A stretch of DNA of 64,000 nt from Tenggerimyces flavus (GTDB taxonomy: Bacteria; Actinomycetota; Actinomycetes; Propionibacteriales; Actinopolymorphaceae). A program made the position numbers and the translations under genes. The notes under the pieces were generated by a model. The model did not search any database. It was not told where the DNA came from and saw only the letters and a list, made by a program, of their open reading frames with translations. The stretch is from contig NZ_JAFBCM010000001.1 of NCBI RefSeq assembly GCF_016907715.1, positions 2,356,001 through 2,420,000 on the forward strand, read 5' to 3'. Shown piece by piece: positions 42,724 through 51,770 of the stretch (the stretch's first letter is position 1; the number at the start of each line of letters is the position of its first letter).

Positions 42724-44057
42724 CCGCGACCCAAGAGACCGCCCGCATCCGGCCGCGCGACCGCGACACGCTCGTGCAGGCGCTCCGCACCGGCGTTGTG
42801 CCCCGGACCGGCCAGCAACACATCCAGGTCGGGCGCGCCGCCGAGGTCAAGGCGCTCGTCGCCGACATCGCCCGCATCGACGATGGCGGCTCGACCGCCC
42901 GGTTCGTGATCGGCGAGTTCGGCTCGGGCAAGACGTTCTTCCTGCACCTCGTGCGCTCGATCGCCCTGCAGCAGAAGCTCGTCACCGTGCACGCCGACCT
43001 GTCGCCGGACCGACGGCTGCACGCGACGGGCGGCCAGGCGCGCAGCCTCTACACCGAGCTGATGCGCGCCATGGCGACCAGGGCCAAGCCGGACGGCGGC
43101 GCGATGGCCGCCGTCGTCGAACGGTTCGTCACCTCCGCGCTGACCGAAGCACGCGAACGCGACGAGCAGCCCGAGACCGTCATCCGCGAACGGCTCGCCG
43201 AGCTCACCGAACTGACCGGCGGCTACGACTTCGCCGAGGTCGTCGCCTCGTACTGGCGCGGCCACGACACCGGCGACGAGCAGCTCCGCGACGACGCTGT
43301 GCGCTGGCTGCGTGGCGAGTACTCGACCCGAACGGACGCGCGCAAGGCCCTCGGCGTCCGGACGATCGTCGACGACAGCAACTTCTACGACCAACTCAAG
43401 CTGCTCGCGAGGTTCATCCGACTGGCCGGGTACGGCGGCCTGCTGGTCTGCCTCGACGAGATGGTCAACCTCTACAAGCTGGCGAACACCCAAGCCCGCA
43501 ACGCGAACTACGAGCAGCTGCTGCGCATCGTCAACGACAGCCTGCAGGGCACGGGAGGCGGGATCGGGTTCGTGTTCGGCGGCACCCCGGACTTCCTGCA
43601 GGACACCCGCCGCGGCCTGTTCAGCTACCCGGCGCTGCAGTCGCGGCTGGCCGAGAACACGTTCGCCACCGGCGGGCTCGTCGACCTCACCGGCCCGGTC
43701 GTGCGGCTGGCCAACCTCACGCCCGAGGACATGTACGTGCTGCTGGGCAAGCTCCGGCACGTCTTCGCGAGCGGCGACCCCGCGGCCTACCTGGTGCCGG
43801 ACGACGGGCTGGAGTCGTACATGCGGCACTGTGCCGAGCGCATCGGCGACGCGTACTTCCGCACGCCCCGCAACACGATCAAGGGATTCCTCGACCTGCT
43901 CGCCGTGCTCGAGCAGAATCCGGGCAGCGACTGGAAGCAGCTCGTCGGCACGGTCGAGCTCGCCCCCGAGGTCGACACCGAGCTGGCGCCGCTGCCGGGC
44001 GCCGACGCAACCGCAGCCGATGATGACGACGATGGACTCGCCAGCTTCCGGCTCTGA
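42720..44057 (+). CDS. brxD: BrxD-like AAA ATPase (DUF2791 family)
   Basis: 445-residue P-loop ATPase resembling BrxD of BREX phage-defence systems. The Walker A motif is GEFGSGKT (65-72) and Walker B is LLVCLDEMVNL, with Asp246-Glu247. FVFGGTPDFLQDTRRGLFSY is a family-specific arginine-containing segment. In BREX type 2 this protein pairs with the helicase BrxHI, and the same pair is found here. No PglZ, PglX or BrxC gene is nearby, so this is not a full BREX locus. It overlaps both neighbours, so the operon is tightly coupled. Confidence 0.85.
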   Translation: MTATQETARIRPRDRDTLVQALRTGVVPRTGQQHIQVGRAAEVKALVADIARIDDGGSTARFVIGEFGSGKTFFLHLVRSIALQQKLVTVHADLSPDRRLHATGGQARSLYTELMRAMATRAKPDGGAMAAVVERFVTSALTEARERDEQPETVIRERLAELTELTGGYDFAEVVASYWRGHDTGDEQLRDDAVRWLRGEYSTRTDARKALGVRTIVDDSNFYDQLKLLARFIRLAGYGGLLVCLDEMVNLYKLANTQARNANYEQLLRIVNDSLQGTGGGIGFVFGGTPDFLQDTRRGLFSYPALQSRLAENTFATGGLVDLTGPVVRLANLTPEDMYVLLGKLRHVFASGDPAAYLVPDDGLESYMRHCAERIGDAYFRTPRNTIKGFLDLLAVLEQNPGSDWKQLVGTVELAPEVDTELAPLPGADATAADDDDDGLASFRL

Positions 44058-46278
44058 GACCGCGGCGGTCTCGTCGGCGTTCGACCGGTTCGACCCGCGC
44101 GTCCAGAAGTGGATCTGGGACCAGGGCTGGCAGTCGCTGCGGAGCGCGCAGGAGCACGCAGCGGAGCCGATCATGGCGGGGGATCGGGACGTGATCGTCG
44201 CCGCCGCCACCGCGAGCGGCAAGACCGAAGCCGCTTGGCTGCCGATCTGTTCGGTGCTCGCGACCGCCCCACCCGAGACCGGCGTCAAGGCCCTCTACCT
44301 CAGCCCGCTCAAGGCCCTGATCAACGACCAGCACTCCCGCCTCGACCAACTCTGCGAGTACCTCGAGCTGCCCGTGCACCGCTGGCACGGCGACGTCGCG
44401 GGCTCGCAGAAGAAGCTCGTCCTCCGCAAGCCCGATGGCTTGCTGCTGATCACGCCGGAGTCGCTCGAGTCGCTTTTCGTCAACCAGGGCGAGAAGATGG
44501 GCAAGCTCTTCGGCGGGCTGCGGTACGTGGTGATCGACGAGCTGCACTCGTTCATCGGCACCGAACGAGGCGCCCAGCTCCGTTCGCTGCTGCACCGGCT
44601 CGAGCTCGCCACCCGCCACCAGGTCCCGCGGATCGCGCTGTCCGCGACGCTCGGCGACTTCGCCGCCGCGGCCGAGTACCTCCGACCGGGCGCCGGGGAG
44701 GACGTCGTCGTCATCGACGCCGCGGAGGAACGAGCCGAGCTGCGGCTCCAGCTGCGCGGCTACATCGCCGCCGATCCGATCAAGGCCGCTGCCGACCCGA
44801 CCGGCGAGCTCGTCGACTGGGCGAAGGGCGCGATCGTCGACCACCTGTTCGCGACGTTGCGCGGCACCGACAACCTCGTCTTCACCAACGCCCGCGGCCT
44901 GGTCGAGACCTACACCGACCTGCTCGCGCGGCGGTGCGCCGACGCGAACCTGCCGAACGAGTTCCTCCCGCACCACGGCAACCTCTCCAAGGAGGTCCGC
45001 GAGCACGTCGAGGAGAGGCTGAAGGCGTCCGACACTCCGACGACCGCGATCTGCACGTCCACGTTGGAGATGGGCATCGACATCGGCTCGGCCGACTCCG
45101 TCGCCCAGATCGGCGCCCCGCTCGGCGTCTCCGTCCTCCGCCAACGACTCGGAAGGTCCGGTCGGCGCGGGCAGCCGGCCGTGCTCCGCTTGTACGTCAG
45201 CGAGAACCAGCTCGACGAACGCACCCCGCCCGCCGACGCCGTGCGCGCCGAGCTGATGCAGACGATCGCGATGGTCGATCTGCTGCTCGAACGCTGGTAC
45301 GAGCCACCCGACCTGAAGAAGCTGCAGCTGTCGACGCTGCTCCAGCAGGTCCTCTCCGTCATCGCCCAGCGCGGCGGCGCCGACGCCGCGTCGATGTTCG
45401 ACGCGCTGTGCGCGCGGGGACCGTTCCGGAACGTCGACCAGCCGATGTTCGTCGCGCTGCTCCGGGTGATGGGCCAGGCCGAGCTGGTCGCCCAGGCCGG
45501 CGACGGACTGCTGCTGCACGGCCAGGCAGGGGAGCGGCTGGTCAACCACTACAGCTTCTACACCGCGTTCACGACCGACGAGGAGTACAGGCTGGTCTCG
45601 CGCGGCCGCACGCTCGGCTCACTGCCGGTCGACTACCCGGTCTCGGTCGGCAGCCTGCTGATCTTCAGCGGTCGGCGCTGGCGGGTGCTCTCGGTCGAGA
45701 CCGAGCAGAAGATCATCGACCTCGAGCCCGCGCGCGGTGGCAAGCCGCCGTCGTTCCCCGGCGTGGGCGCCGAGGTCGCCGACGAGGTCAGGCGGCGGAT
45801 GCGCCAGTGGTACGAGAGCGACGACGTCCCGCCCTACCTCGACAAGATCGCCCAACGACTGTTGGACGAAGGTCGGTCGTCGTACAAGCGGCTGCTGTTG
45901 GCCCAGCAGCCGATCGTGTCCTGGGGACGTGACACCGTGCTGATGCCCTGGCGCGGCGACAAGATCATGAACACCCTCGCGGTCGTGCTCCGCCAGCACC
46001 ACCTCGAGGTCGGTCAGGACGGTGTGGCGCTGACCGTCCGCCGCACCAACGCGTTCGGACTGTGGGAGCTGATCCGCGACCTCGCCGTCGACCGGCAGCC
46101 CGCCCCGCTCGTGCTCGCCGAGACCGTGGCGAACAAGGCGTCGGAGAAGCACGACCGGTTCCTCACCGAGGAGCTGCTGATCGCGTCGTACGCCGCCCGC
46201 AGCCTCGACGTGCCCGGTGCCTGGTCCGCGCTCGCCGAACTCGCCACCGCGCCGCGGCCGGAGTCAGAGGCGGAATGA
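44020..46278 (+). CDS. brxHI: BrxHI/Lhr-like DEAD-box helicase
   Basis: SF2 helicase of about 752 residues. Motif I is ATASGKT (63-69), motif II is DELH (173-176), motif III is SATLGD, motif V is STLEMGIDIGSAD and motif VI is QRLGRSGRRGQ. These match Lhr/BrxHI helicases, which unwind DNA 3'-5'. The C-terminal ~300 residues contain the Lhr-type winged helix and beta domains. Starts at 44020, 44023 and 44032 are possible; all overlap the brxD stop (44055-44057). The gene completes a three-gene unit that ends 15 bp inside the convergent aldehyde dehydrogenase gene. Confidence 0.88.
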   Translation: MMTTMDSPASGSETAAVSSAFDRFDPRVQKWIWDQGWQSLRSAQEHAAEPIMAGDRDVIVAAATASGKTEAAWLPICSVLATAPPETGVKALYLSPLKALINDQHSRLDQLCEYLELPVHRWHGDVAGSQKKLVLRKPDGLLLITPESLESLFVNQGEKMGKLFGGLRYVVIDELHSFIGTERGAQLRSLLHRLELATRHQVPRIALSATLGDFAAAAEYLRPGAGEDVVVIDAAEERAELRLQLRGYIAADPIKAAADPTGELVDWAKGAIVDHLFATLRGTDNLVFTNARGLVETYTDLLARRCADANLPNEFLPHHGNLSKEVREHVEERLKASDTPTTAICTSTLEMGIDIGSADSVAQIGAPLGVSVLRQRLGRSGRRGQPAVLRLYVSENQLDERTPPADAVRAELMQTIAMVDLLLERWYEPPDLKKLQLSTLLQQVLSVIAQRGGADAASMFDALCARGPFRNVDQPMFVALLRVMGQAELVAQAGDGLLLHGQAGERLVNHYSFYTAFTTDEEYRLVSRGRTLGSLPVDYPVSVGSLLIFSGRRWRVLSVETEQKIIDLEPARGGKPPSFPGVGAEVADEVRRRMRQWYESDDVPPYLDKIAQRLLDEGRSSYKRLLLAQQPIVSWGRDTVLMPWRGDKIMNTLAVVLRQHHLEVGQDGVALTVRRTNAFGLWELIRDLAVDRQPAPLVLAETVANKASEKHDRFLTEELLIASYAARSLDVPGAWSALAELATAPRPESEAE

Positions 46279-47811
46279 GGGGTCGCCGGTCAGCGTCGCC
46301 GTGTCCATTTGCGCCTTCTGCAGCCGGCCTGAGTAGTCCCAGTTCACCGCCTGCCAACGGGTGAACTGGTCCAGCACCCACTGCCCGGACTGCCTGCTGC
46401 CGTTGCCGGATCGGCCGTTCCCACCGAACGGCAGATGCGCCTCGGCGCCGCTGGTGGAGTTGTTCACGCTGACCATCCCCGCGCCGATGCCGCGCCGGAA
46501 CGTGAACACCTCTTGCGGATCCGTCGTGTAGATCGCCGCCGACAACCCGTAGCCGGGAGCGTTCGCCAGCTCGATCGCCTCGTCCAGTTGGGTGTACGTC
46601 GTGATGCCGACGAGCGGACCGAACGTCTCCTCGCCGAACACCTCGTCGTCCGGGCGCACGCCGTCCAGCACCACCGGGTGGTAGAACAGCCCCTCGCCCG
46701 GGTCGCCCACGAACCCCTCGCGCGGCGCATCGGTACCGATCCGACCCACCGCGCTCGACCCGAGCACGGTGTGATGCGGGCGAACCCAGTCGAGGAACTT
46801 CTCGTACCGGTGGGCGAAACGCTCGTCCAGCATCGGACCGTACAGCACGTCCTGCGTCGGATCTCCAATGACAGCGTGCGAAACGGCGTCGGCGTAGCGT
46901 CGGACGAACTCGGCGTGCACGGACTCGTGCACGATCACGGTGCCGAGCGACGTGCAGCGCTGGCCCGCCGTCCCGAACCCGGAGAACAACGCGCCTTCGA
47001 CCGCCAGGTCCAGTGAAGCGTTCTCGGTGACCACCATCGGGTTCTTGCCGCCGAGCTCGAGGCATGGCGCCTGCAGGAAGCGTCCGCACAGCTCGCCGAT
47101 CTTCGCCCCGACCTCGGTCGAGCCGGTGAAGCCGACCTTGTCCACCAGGCCTTGCGTGAGCGCTGTCTCGAGCCCGGCGAACGTGTTCGCGCCGTCGGCC
47201 TGCACGAGGTTGAGCACACCCGCCGGCAGGCCGGCGTGGGCGAAGAGCTCGTACAAGGCGTTCGCCGAAGCCGCCGCGTACTCGGCCGGCTTCCACACCA
47301 CCGCGTTGCCGCAGAGCAGCGCGGGCACGAGGTACCAGGACGGGACCGCGACCGGGAAGTTGCCGGCGGTGATGATCGCCGCGACGCCGACCGGGTTGCG
47401 GAACGTGAACAGCTGCTTGTCCGGCATCTCCGACGGCACCGTCTGCCCGTACAACCGCCGGCCCTCGCCGAGGAAGAACGCGCACGTGTCCGCGATCTCC
47501 TGCACCTCACCGCGCGCCTCGGCCAGCGGCTTGCCGATCTCGCGGGTGACCAGCTGCGCCAGCGCCTCCGCGTTCTCCTCGACCAGGCGTCCGATCGCCG
47601 CGACGACCTGGCCGCGGACGGGAGCGGGCACGTCCGCCCAGGCGCGTTGCGCGGCACGGGCGGCCCGGCAGGCGTCGACGAACGTGTCGGACGAGCCGAG
47701 CTCGACGGTCGCGACGACCTCAGCCAGCCGGGAAGGGTTGGTCGACGTTGTCGTACGGCCGCCGGACACGGGCTGACCTGCGACGACGGAGGTCACGGTG
47801 GGGGTGGGCAC
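46264..47811 (-). CDS. NAD(P)-dependent aldehyde dehydrogenase
   Basis: 515-residue aldehyde dehydrogenase. Key residues are seen: the NAD loop GFTGSTEVGAKIG, general base Glu in CLELGGKNPMVV, and the nucleophile Cys in FGTAGQRCTSLGTV. The AGQRCTS block resembles ALDH7/semialdehyde dehydrogenases acting on aminoadipate or similar semialdehydes; the substrate is not certain. GTG 47811 is chosen, because GGGAGG lies about 7 nt upstream; a longer frame to 48069 runs into the RIO gene and is rejected. The 3' end overlaps the helicase by 15 bp. Confidence 0.9.
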   Translation of the reverse strand: MPTPTVTSVVAGQPVSGGRTTTSTNPSRLAEVVATVELGSSDTFVDACRAARAAQRAWADVPAPVRGQVVAAIGRLVEENAEALAQLVTREIGKPLAEARGEVQEIADTCAFFLGEGRRLYGQTVPSEMPDKQLFTFRNPVGVAAIITAGNFPVAVPSWYLVPALLCGNAVVWKPAEYAAASANALYELFAHAGLPAGVLNLVQADGANTFAGLETALTQGLVDKVGFTGSTEVGAKIGELCGRFLQAPCLELGGKNPMVVTENASLDLAVEGALFSGFGTAGQRCTSLGTVIVHESVHAEFVRRYADAVSHAVIGDPTQDVLYGPMLDERFAHRYEKFLDWVRPHHTVLGSSAVGRIGTDAPREGFVGDPGEGLFYHPVVLDGVRPDDEVFGEETFGPLVGITTYTQLDEAIELANAPGYGLSAAIYTTDPQEVFTFRRGIGAGMVSVNNSTSGAEAHLPFGGNGRSGNGSRQSGQWVLDQFTRWQAVNWDYSGRLQKAQMDTATLTGDPSFRL

Positions 47812-48049
47812 GGGTCGTCCTCCCGGTGGGGTGCGAAAACCACTTGCGTTCGCCGCCGGTAGGCGGCATCGTCCATTGTTGACGCCGTCCGACTGCGCGT
47901 GCCCGCGCGTCGGCTCACTGAGAGGGAGGTGCGTTGTGGATAGGACTGTCGCCCGGATTGTGGCTGCCCACTTTCCATTGATCGCCATCTCCCGAGTCGC
48001 CGTCTGAGCTGACTTCCTCGGGAGACGAGAACTCCCAAGGAGTCCACCC

Positions 48050-49057
48050 GTGCGCAAGCGCGACCTCAATCATCTGATCGAGAACGAGAACCACCAGACC
48101 GACCTCGAAGCGCTGTACGAGCGCTTCGACGACGCTGACCTGCGGACCGAGGCGCGGACGCGTGCGTTCCGCGACGAGGACGAGAAGAGTCCGAACTCCC
48201 GGGGCCGCCTCACCGAAGAAGGCGTCGCCCAGCTGTTCCGCGAACGCGAGACCGAAGAGATCGACGACGGTCCGCCGTACGGCTACCGCTGGACGACCTG
48301 GGACGATCCGGACGCACAGCGCGGCCCCGAGCCGTATCCGGACTGGCTGATCACCCACCTCGGTGCCGTCGACGAACAGCACGGCATCCTCAAGACCGGC
48401 AAGGAAGCCGACGTCTTCCTGATCGAACGCTCCGTGCCGGACACCGACGACGGAATCCTGCTCGCGTCGAAGCGCTACCGCAGCGGTGACCACCGGATGT
48501 TCCACCGCGACGCCGGGTACCTCGAGGGCCGCCGGTCGCGGAAGTCGCGCGAACGTCGGGCGGTCGCCAACCGCAGCGCGTTCGGCCGCAACCTGATCGC
48601 CCAGCAGTGGGCGATCGCCGAGTTCGACGTGCTCGGCGAGCTGTGGAACGCGGGCGCTCCCGTGCCGTACCCGGTGCAACGGATCGGCACCGAGCTGCTG
48701 ATGGAGTTCCTCGGCGACCGCGAGGGCGGCGCGGCTCCACGGCTTGCTCAGCTCCGGCCAGAACCGGACGAACTGGCCGAACTCTGGCGTCAGCTCGTCG
48801 AGGCGATGGCGCTGATGGGCCGGCTCGGCTACACCCACGGCGACCTTTCGGCGTTCAACCTGCTCGTGCACAACGGCACGTTGATGCTGATCGACCTGCC
48901 CCAGGTGGTCGACGTCATCGCCAACCCGCAGGGACATACGTTCCTGGAACGGGACGCGTCGAACATCTCGCACTGGTTCCAGGCCCGCGGGATGGCGCAC
49001 GACCTGGCCGATCCGATGATGCTGATCGACCTGGTGCGTACGGAGGCCGGCATCTAG
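48050..49057 (+). CDS. RIO1-family atypical serine kinase
   Basis: 335-residue protein kinase of the RIO1 type. The phosphate-binding region KTGKEADVFLIE (about 115-126), catalytic loop THGDLSAFNLLV with Asp at about 264, and metal-binding LIDLPQ (Asp about 281) are intact. The N-terminal ~100 residues are acidic and charged, with no known domain. Bacterial RIO proteins are poorly understood; the eukaryotic ones act in ribosome maturation. The GTG start has AAGGAG 7 nt upstream. It is divergent from the aldehyde dehydrogenase gene across a 238-bp spacer in which I see nothing further. Confidence 0.9.
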   Translation: MRKRDLNHLIENENHQTDLEALYERFDDADLRTEARTRAFRDEDEKSPNSRGRLTEEGVAQLFRERETEEIDDGPPYGYRWTTWDDPDAQRGPEPYPDWLITHLGAVDEQHGILKTGKEADVFLIERSVPDTDDGILLASKRYRSGDHRMFHRDAGYLEGRRSRKSRERRAVANRSAFGRNLIAQQWAIAEFDVLGELWNAGAPVPYPVQRIGTELLMEFLGDREGGAAPRLAQLRPEPDELAELWRQLVEAMALMGRLGYTHGDLSAFNLLVHNGTLMLIDLPQVVDVIANPQGHTFLERDASNISHWFQARGMAHDLADPMMLIDLVRTEAGI

Positions 49058-49233
49058 GGACTCAATAAGGATCCCCTCCGGACGCCACGCCAGACCAGGA
49101 GCGCGGTGAACATCCCCAAACGGCCTGGCGATGCCGGCAGTCGAGTCGCGGGTTTGCTCCTCAAATAATCGAACAGGTCGGTTCTCCACCAAGTCCCAGG
49201 AGCTTTGTCGGTCCGATGCGGCAGGATCGAGGC

Positions 49234-49839
49234 GTGGCTGAGCGCGAGGAGTACGCGGACGAGACGTTCGACGACGAGGACTGGTACGCCCGGGAGCTCG
49301 GCGACGCGTTGTTCGTCCGCTGCTCGTTCACCGAGGTCGACCTGACCGAGGCGCGGAGCAAGGGCGCGACGTTCGAGGAGTGCGAGTTCTCCCGCTGCAA
49401 GTTCAACGCGGCGGAGTTCTCGGCGACGGCGTTCGTGGGCTGTACGTTCCGGCGCACGTCGTTCTTCGGCGTGACGCTGGACGGCTGCAAGGTGTCGGGG
49501 AGCACGTTCGTCGAGTGCGTGCTCCGCCCGATCACCGTGCGCGGCGGGCAGTGGGTCGGCGCGGTCATGCGCGGGGCCGACCTGGCGAAGCAGACGTTCG
49601 CGGACGTGAAGCTCAGCGACGCGGACCTGTCGGAGGCGAACCTGTCCGAGGCCACGCTGCGCGGCTGCGACCTGTCGTTCGCGACGCTGCGGGGAACGGA
49701 CCTCCGCAAAGCCGACCTTCGCGGCTGCACTCTCAGCGCGGTCGATCTTCGCAGCGCGATTCTGGGAGAAACGAAACTCGACCTTGCCGGCGCCGTCGCA
49801 TTGGCGGAATCGCTCGGCGCGGTCGTCGACGTGGAATAG
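49234..49839 (+). CDS. Pentapeptide repeat protein
   Basis: 201-residue right-handed beta-helix protein built from A(D/N)LxX repeats. Long runs are visible: CSFTEVDLTEARSKGATFEE, CKFNAAEFSATAFVGCTFRR, DADLSEANLSEATLRGCDLS and LRKADLRGCTLSAVDLR. Relatives such as MfpA and Qnr mimic DNA and protect gyrase from fluoroquinolones; other members have unknown roles. GTG 49234 is favoured over ATG 49216, because CAGGAT (49222-49227) is 6 nt upstream. It is followed by a large inverted repeat and a terminator. Confidence 0.9.
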   Translation: MAEREEYADETFDDEDWYARELGDALFVRCSFTEVDLTEARSKGATFEECEFSRCKFNAAEFSATAFVGCTFRRTSFFGVTLDGCKVSGSTFVECVLRPITVRGGQWVGAVMRGADLAKQTFADVKLSDADLSEANLSEATLRGCDLSFATLRGTDLRKADLRGCTLSAVDLRSAILGETKLDLAGAVALAESLGAVVDVE

Positions 49840-49862
49840 CGCGATAAATGCGCCAACAAAAC

Positions 49863-49949
49863 ACCGCACCGGTTAGAGGCACATGATCGAACCGGAAGAG
49901 CGTGAGCCCTCCGACCTCTCGCCGATCATGCACCTCTAACCGGTGCGGT
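49863..49949. repeat. Large inverted repeat (27-bp arms)
   Basis: Arm 49863-49889 and arm 49923-49949 are reverse complements in 25 of 27 positions. Each arm is ACCGCACCGGTTAGAGG followed by two unpaired bases and CATGATCG (left-hand reading). The 33-nt loop and right arm encode a short ATG frame (49883-49939, 18 codons), probably a by-product. It lies 24 bp after the pentapeptide gene and 23 bp before a strong terminator, so it is likely an RNA hairpin. Confidence 0.8.
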
Positions 49950-49971
49950 CACTTCATGGAGTTTTGGGGCG

Positions 49972-50012
49972 GGCGCCGGCCGGGGCATTGCTGGGCATCC
50001 CGGCCGGCGCCA
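49972..50012. terminator. Strong GC-rich terminator hairpin
   Basis: GGCGCCGGCCGGG (49972-49984) pairs perfectly over 13 bp with CCCGGCCGGCGCC (50000-50012), followed by ACGTTTAT. It separates the pentapeptide gene from the convergent small hypothetical gene. Confidence 0.85.
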
Positions 50013-50033
50013 CGTTTATGGGGTGGAGCCGGT

Positions 50034-50318
50034 TTACCAATCAAAGCTGGACGAAGCACCTGCGCCGGCCCGAACCGACAGTGGCAGCTCGTCACACATG
50101 ATGATCTGGGTAAAGCCGTCGTGCCCGTGGATCGCGGTCACGTCGGCGAGTGACTCGTAGATGTTGATCGACGGTCGAGAACCATTCCACGCGAGGCTCA
50201 CCTTGCCATTGGGATAAACCGTGCCCCACGCGACGACTCCCGTGCCCGAAACCCCGGTCGCATCGTGATGGCGATAAAGCTGAAATCGGCAAGGCATCGC
50301 AGTCGCGACGACTGGCAT
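50034..50318 (-). CDS. Small hypothetical protein
   Basis: 94 residues from ATG 50318, which has GGAGGGT about 6 nt upstream; a frame from 50333 is less likely. Core sequence CRFQLYRHHDATGVSGTGVV, then NGKVSLAWNGSRPSINIYES and DVTAIHGHDGFTQIIM. The pattern of a GTGVVAxG strand, Trp-rich strand and IHGHDG is one I recall from uncharacterised actinobacterial and phage proteins; no function is known. It ends 21 bp from the terminator. Confidence 0.65.
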   Translation of the reverse strand: MPVVATAMPCRFQLYRHHDATGVSGTGVVAWGTVYPNGKVSLAWNGSRPSINIYESLADVTAIHGHDGFTQIIMCDELPLSVRAGAGASSSFDW

Positions 50319-50576
50319 CGCTCGACCCTCCATGCTCGGTCATCTTCCAATGACCACCCGTTGGTGTCCTGGAGGCCGCCGCGCAGGGAATGGGCCGGGG
50401 TCTACGGCGGCCTCCAGGAGTTCCAACAGTGACAGCGGTGCTACGCTAAGTCAAGTAAATCTTCCATGGAATTTTGAGAAGTCCAGCTGGTCCTGAAGAA
50501 CTGATCTCTCGGTTGTACTTGCTATGTCTGCCACAACGAGTCAGACTGGGGCCGGTTACGCTTCGAGGAGGACCGC

Positions 50577-51452
50577 ATGCCCAGAGTGAGTGGGCCGACC
50601 ATCTCGCGATGGCGACTGGGTGAAGAGCTCAGGAACCTGCGCCAGGAGGCCGGACTCACGTTCGCCGTGGTCGCTGAGGACCTCGGATGTTCCGAGTCGA
50701 AGATTCGGAAGATCGAGTCCGGCGACGTCGGCGTCGGCAAGGCCGAGTTCGAGCGCCTGCTCGAGCTCTACAAGGTCGAGCCCGACGACGATCTCCGGCA
50801 CGCTCTCGCGGACCTGCAGAAGCTTGGTAAGTAACGCGGTTGGTGGGCGCAGTACGGCAGCGTGCCGTCGCACTGGGCCAACTACCTCGCCCTGGAATCC
50901 GAGGCGACGTCGTTGCGCATATTCGAACCGATGATCGTGCACGGCCTGCTGCAGACGGACGAGTACGCGTCAGCACTGGACGAGGCGATCACCGGCGGCA
51001 CGCCGGCCGAGATGGAGCGCTTCCTGCGGATCCGGACCGACCGGAAGAAGCACGTATGGGAAAGCAACGACCCGCCCCGCATCTGGGTGATCCTCGACGA
51101 GGCGAGTCTCCGGCGGATGGTGGGTGGGCCTGATGTCATGCGTGCCCAGCTGTACCACCTCCTCAAAATGAAAGAGCTCTGCACGCTGCAGGTCGTCCCG
51201 TTCCAAGCAGGCGCGCACCCTGGCGCTCTTGGTGCGTTCACGATCTTCGACTTCGACGAGGAACAGCACTCGCCCGTGGTGTACGTCGAAGGTCAAGCGG
51301 GAAACCTTTACCTGGAGCGCAGTTCCGATTTGGACCGATGTAACCTCGCTTATAGCTATTTGACCGCGAGTGCACTAAGTCCTGCGGAAACAACCGGATT
51401 GATCTCCGCCATCATCAGAGAGATGGCGGCCCATGAAGAGAGGCAAGGATGA
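50577..51452 (+). pseudogene. Scr1-type regulator interrupted by one in-frame stop
   Basis: An HTH plus DUF5753 regulator in one reading frame with a single TAA at 50832-50834. Before it: MPRVSGPTISRWRLGEELRN, EDLGCSESKIRKIESGDVGV and LADLQKLGK. After it: RGWWAQYGSVPSHWANYLAL, FEPMIVHGLLQTDEYASALD and so on to EERQG. Family members read LGKQRGWW or similar here, so a Gln codon (CAA) has most likely become TAA. The intact protein would have 291 residues. Reinitiation at GTG 50862 could make a free DUF5753 domain, and the 85-residue HTH piece could also exist. The stop overlaps the DUF397 start (ATGA). Confidence 0.85.
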
Positions 51453-51652
51453 ACATCGACCTGTCCCAGGCCGAGTGGCACAAGTCGGCCAAGTCGACCG
51501 CCACCGGCGGCTGCGTTGAGGTTGCGGACCTCGGTGCTCATGTCGCGGTGCGCGACTCGAAGAACCCCACCGGTCCCGCGCTGGTCTTCACCCCCCATGA
51601 GTGGGACTGCTTCCTGGACGGCGCTCGCAAGGGCGAGTTCGACCAGGTCTGA
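51449..51652 (+). CDS. DUF397 domain protein
   Basis: 67-residue DUF397 protein, the usual partner of Scr1-type regulators. Family features are SQAEWHKSAKSTATGGCVEV, VAVRDSKNPTGPALVFTPHE and WDCFLDGARKGEFD. The pair is thought to work as a regulator and its small antagonist or co-factor, affecting development and antibiotic production in Streptomyces. It overlaps the broken regulator gene by 4 bp, so its translation may have depended on coupling. Confidence 0.93.
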   Translation: MNIDLSQAEWHKSAKSTATGGCVEVADLGAHVAVRDSKNPTGPALVFTPHEWDCFLDGARKGEFDQV

Positions 51653-51698
51653 CCGATTCGGTGGCGTAAGCCACCGTTAGGTCGAAATATCGTCATAT

Positions 51699-51735
51699 AA
51701 AGGAGCCTCCCGGCACACGTCCGGGGGGCTCCTTT
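51699..51735. terminator. Bidirectional terminator
   Basis: AAAGGAGCCTCCCGG (51699-51713) pairs with CCGGGGGGCTCCTTT (51721-51735) with a single G-U pair and a 7-nt loop. A-rich and T-rich ends on both sides suit the convergent DUF397 and enolase-family genes. Confidence 0.9.
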
Positions 51736-51770
51736 GTGTCCGGTTGTACGCGGGGCGTTCGTCCGTTGCG

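Noticed and set aside
40879-46278. Full BREX locus
   Set aside because: PglX, PglZ, BrxA, BrxB and BrxC homologues are absent from the flanking genes; only the ATPase and helicase pair is shared.
49883-49939. 18-codon frame within the large inverted repeat
   Set aside because: Probably a by-product of the paired sequence; the spacing of GAGG to the ATG is too short and the codons are constrained by base pairing.
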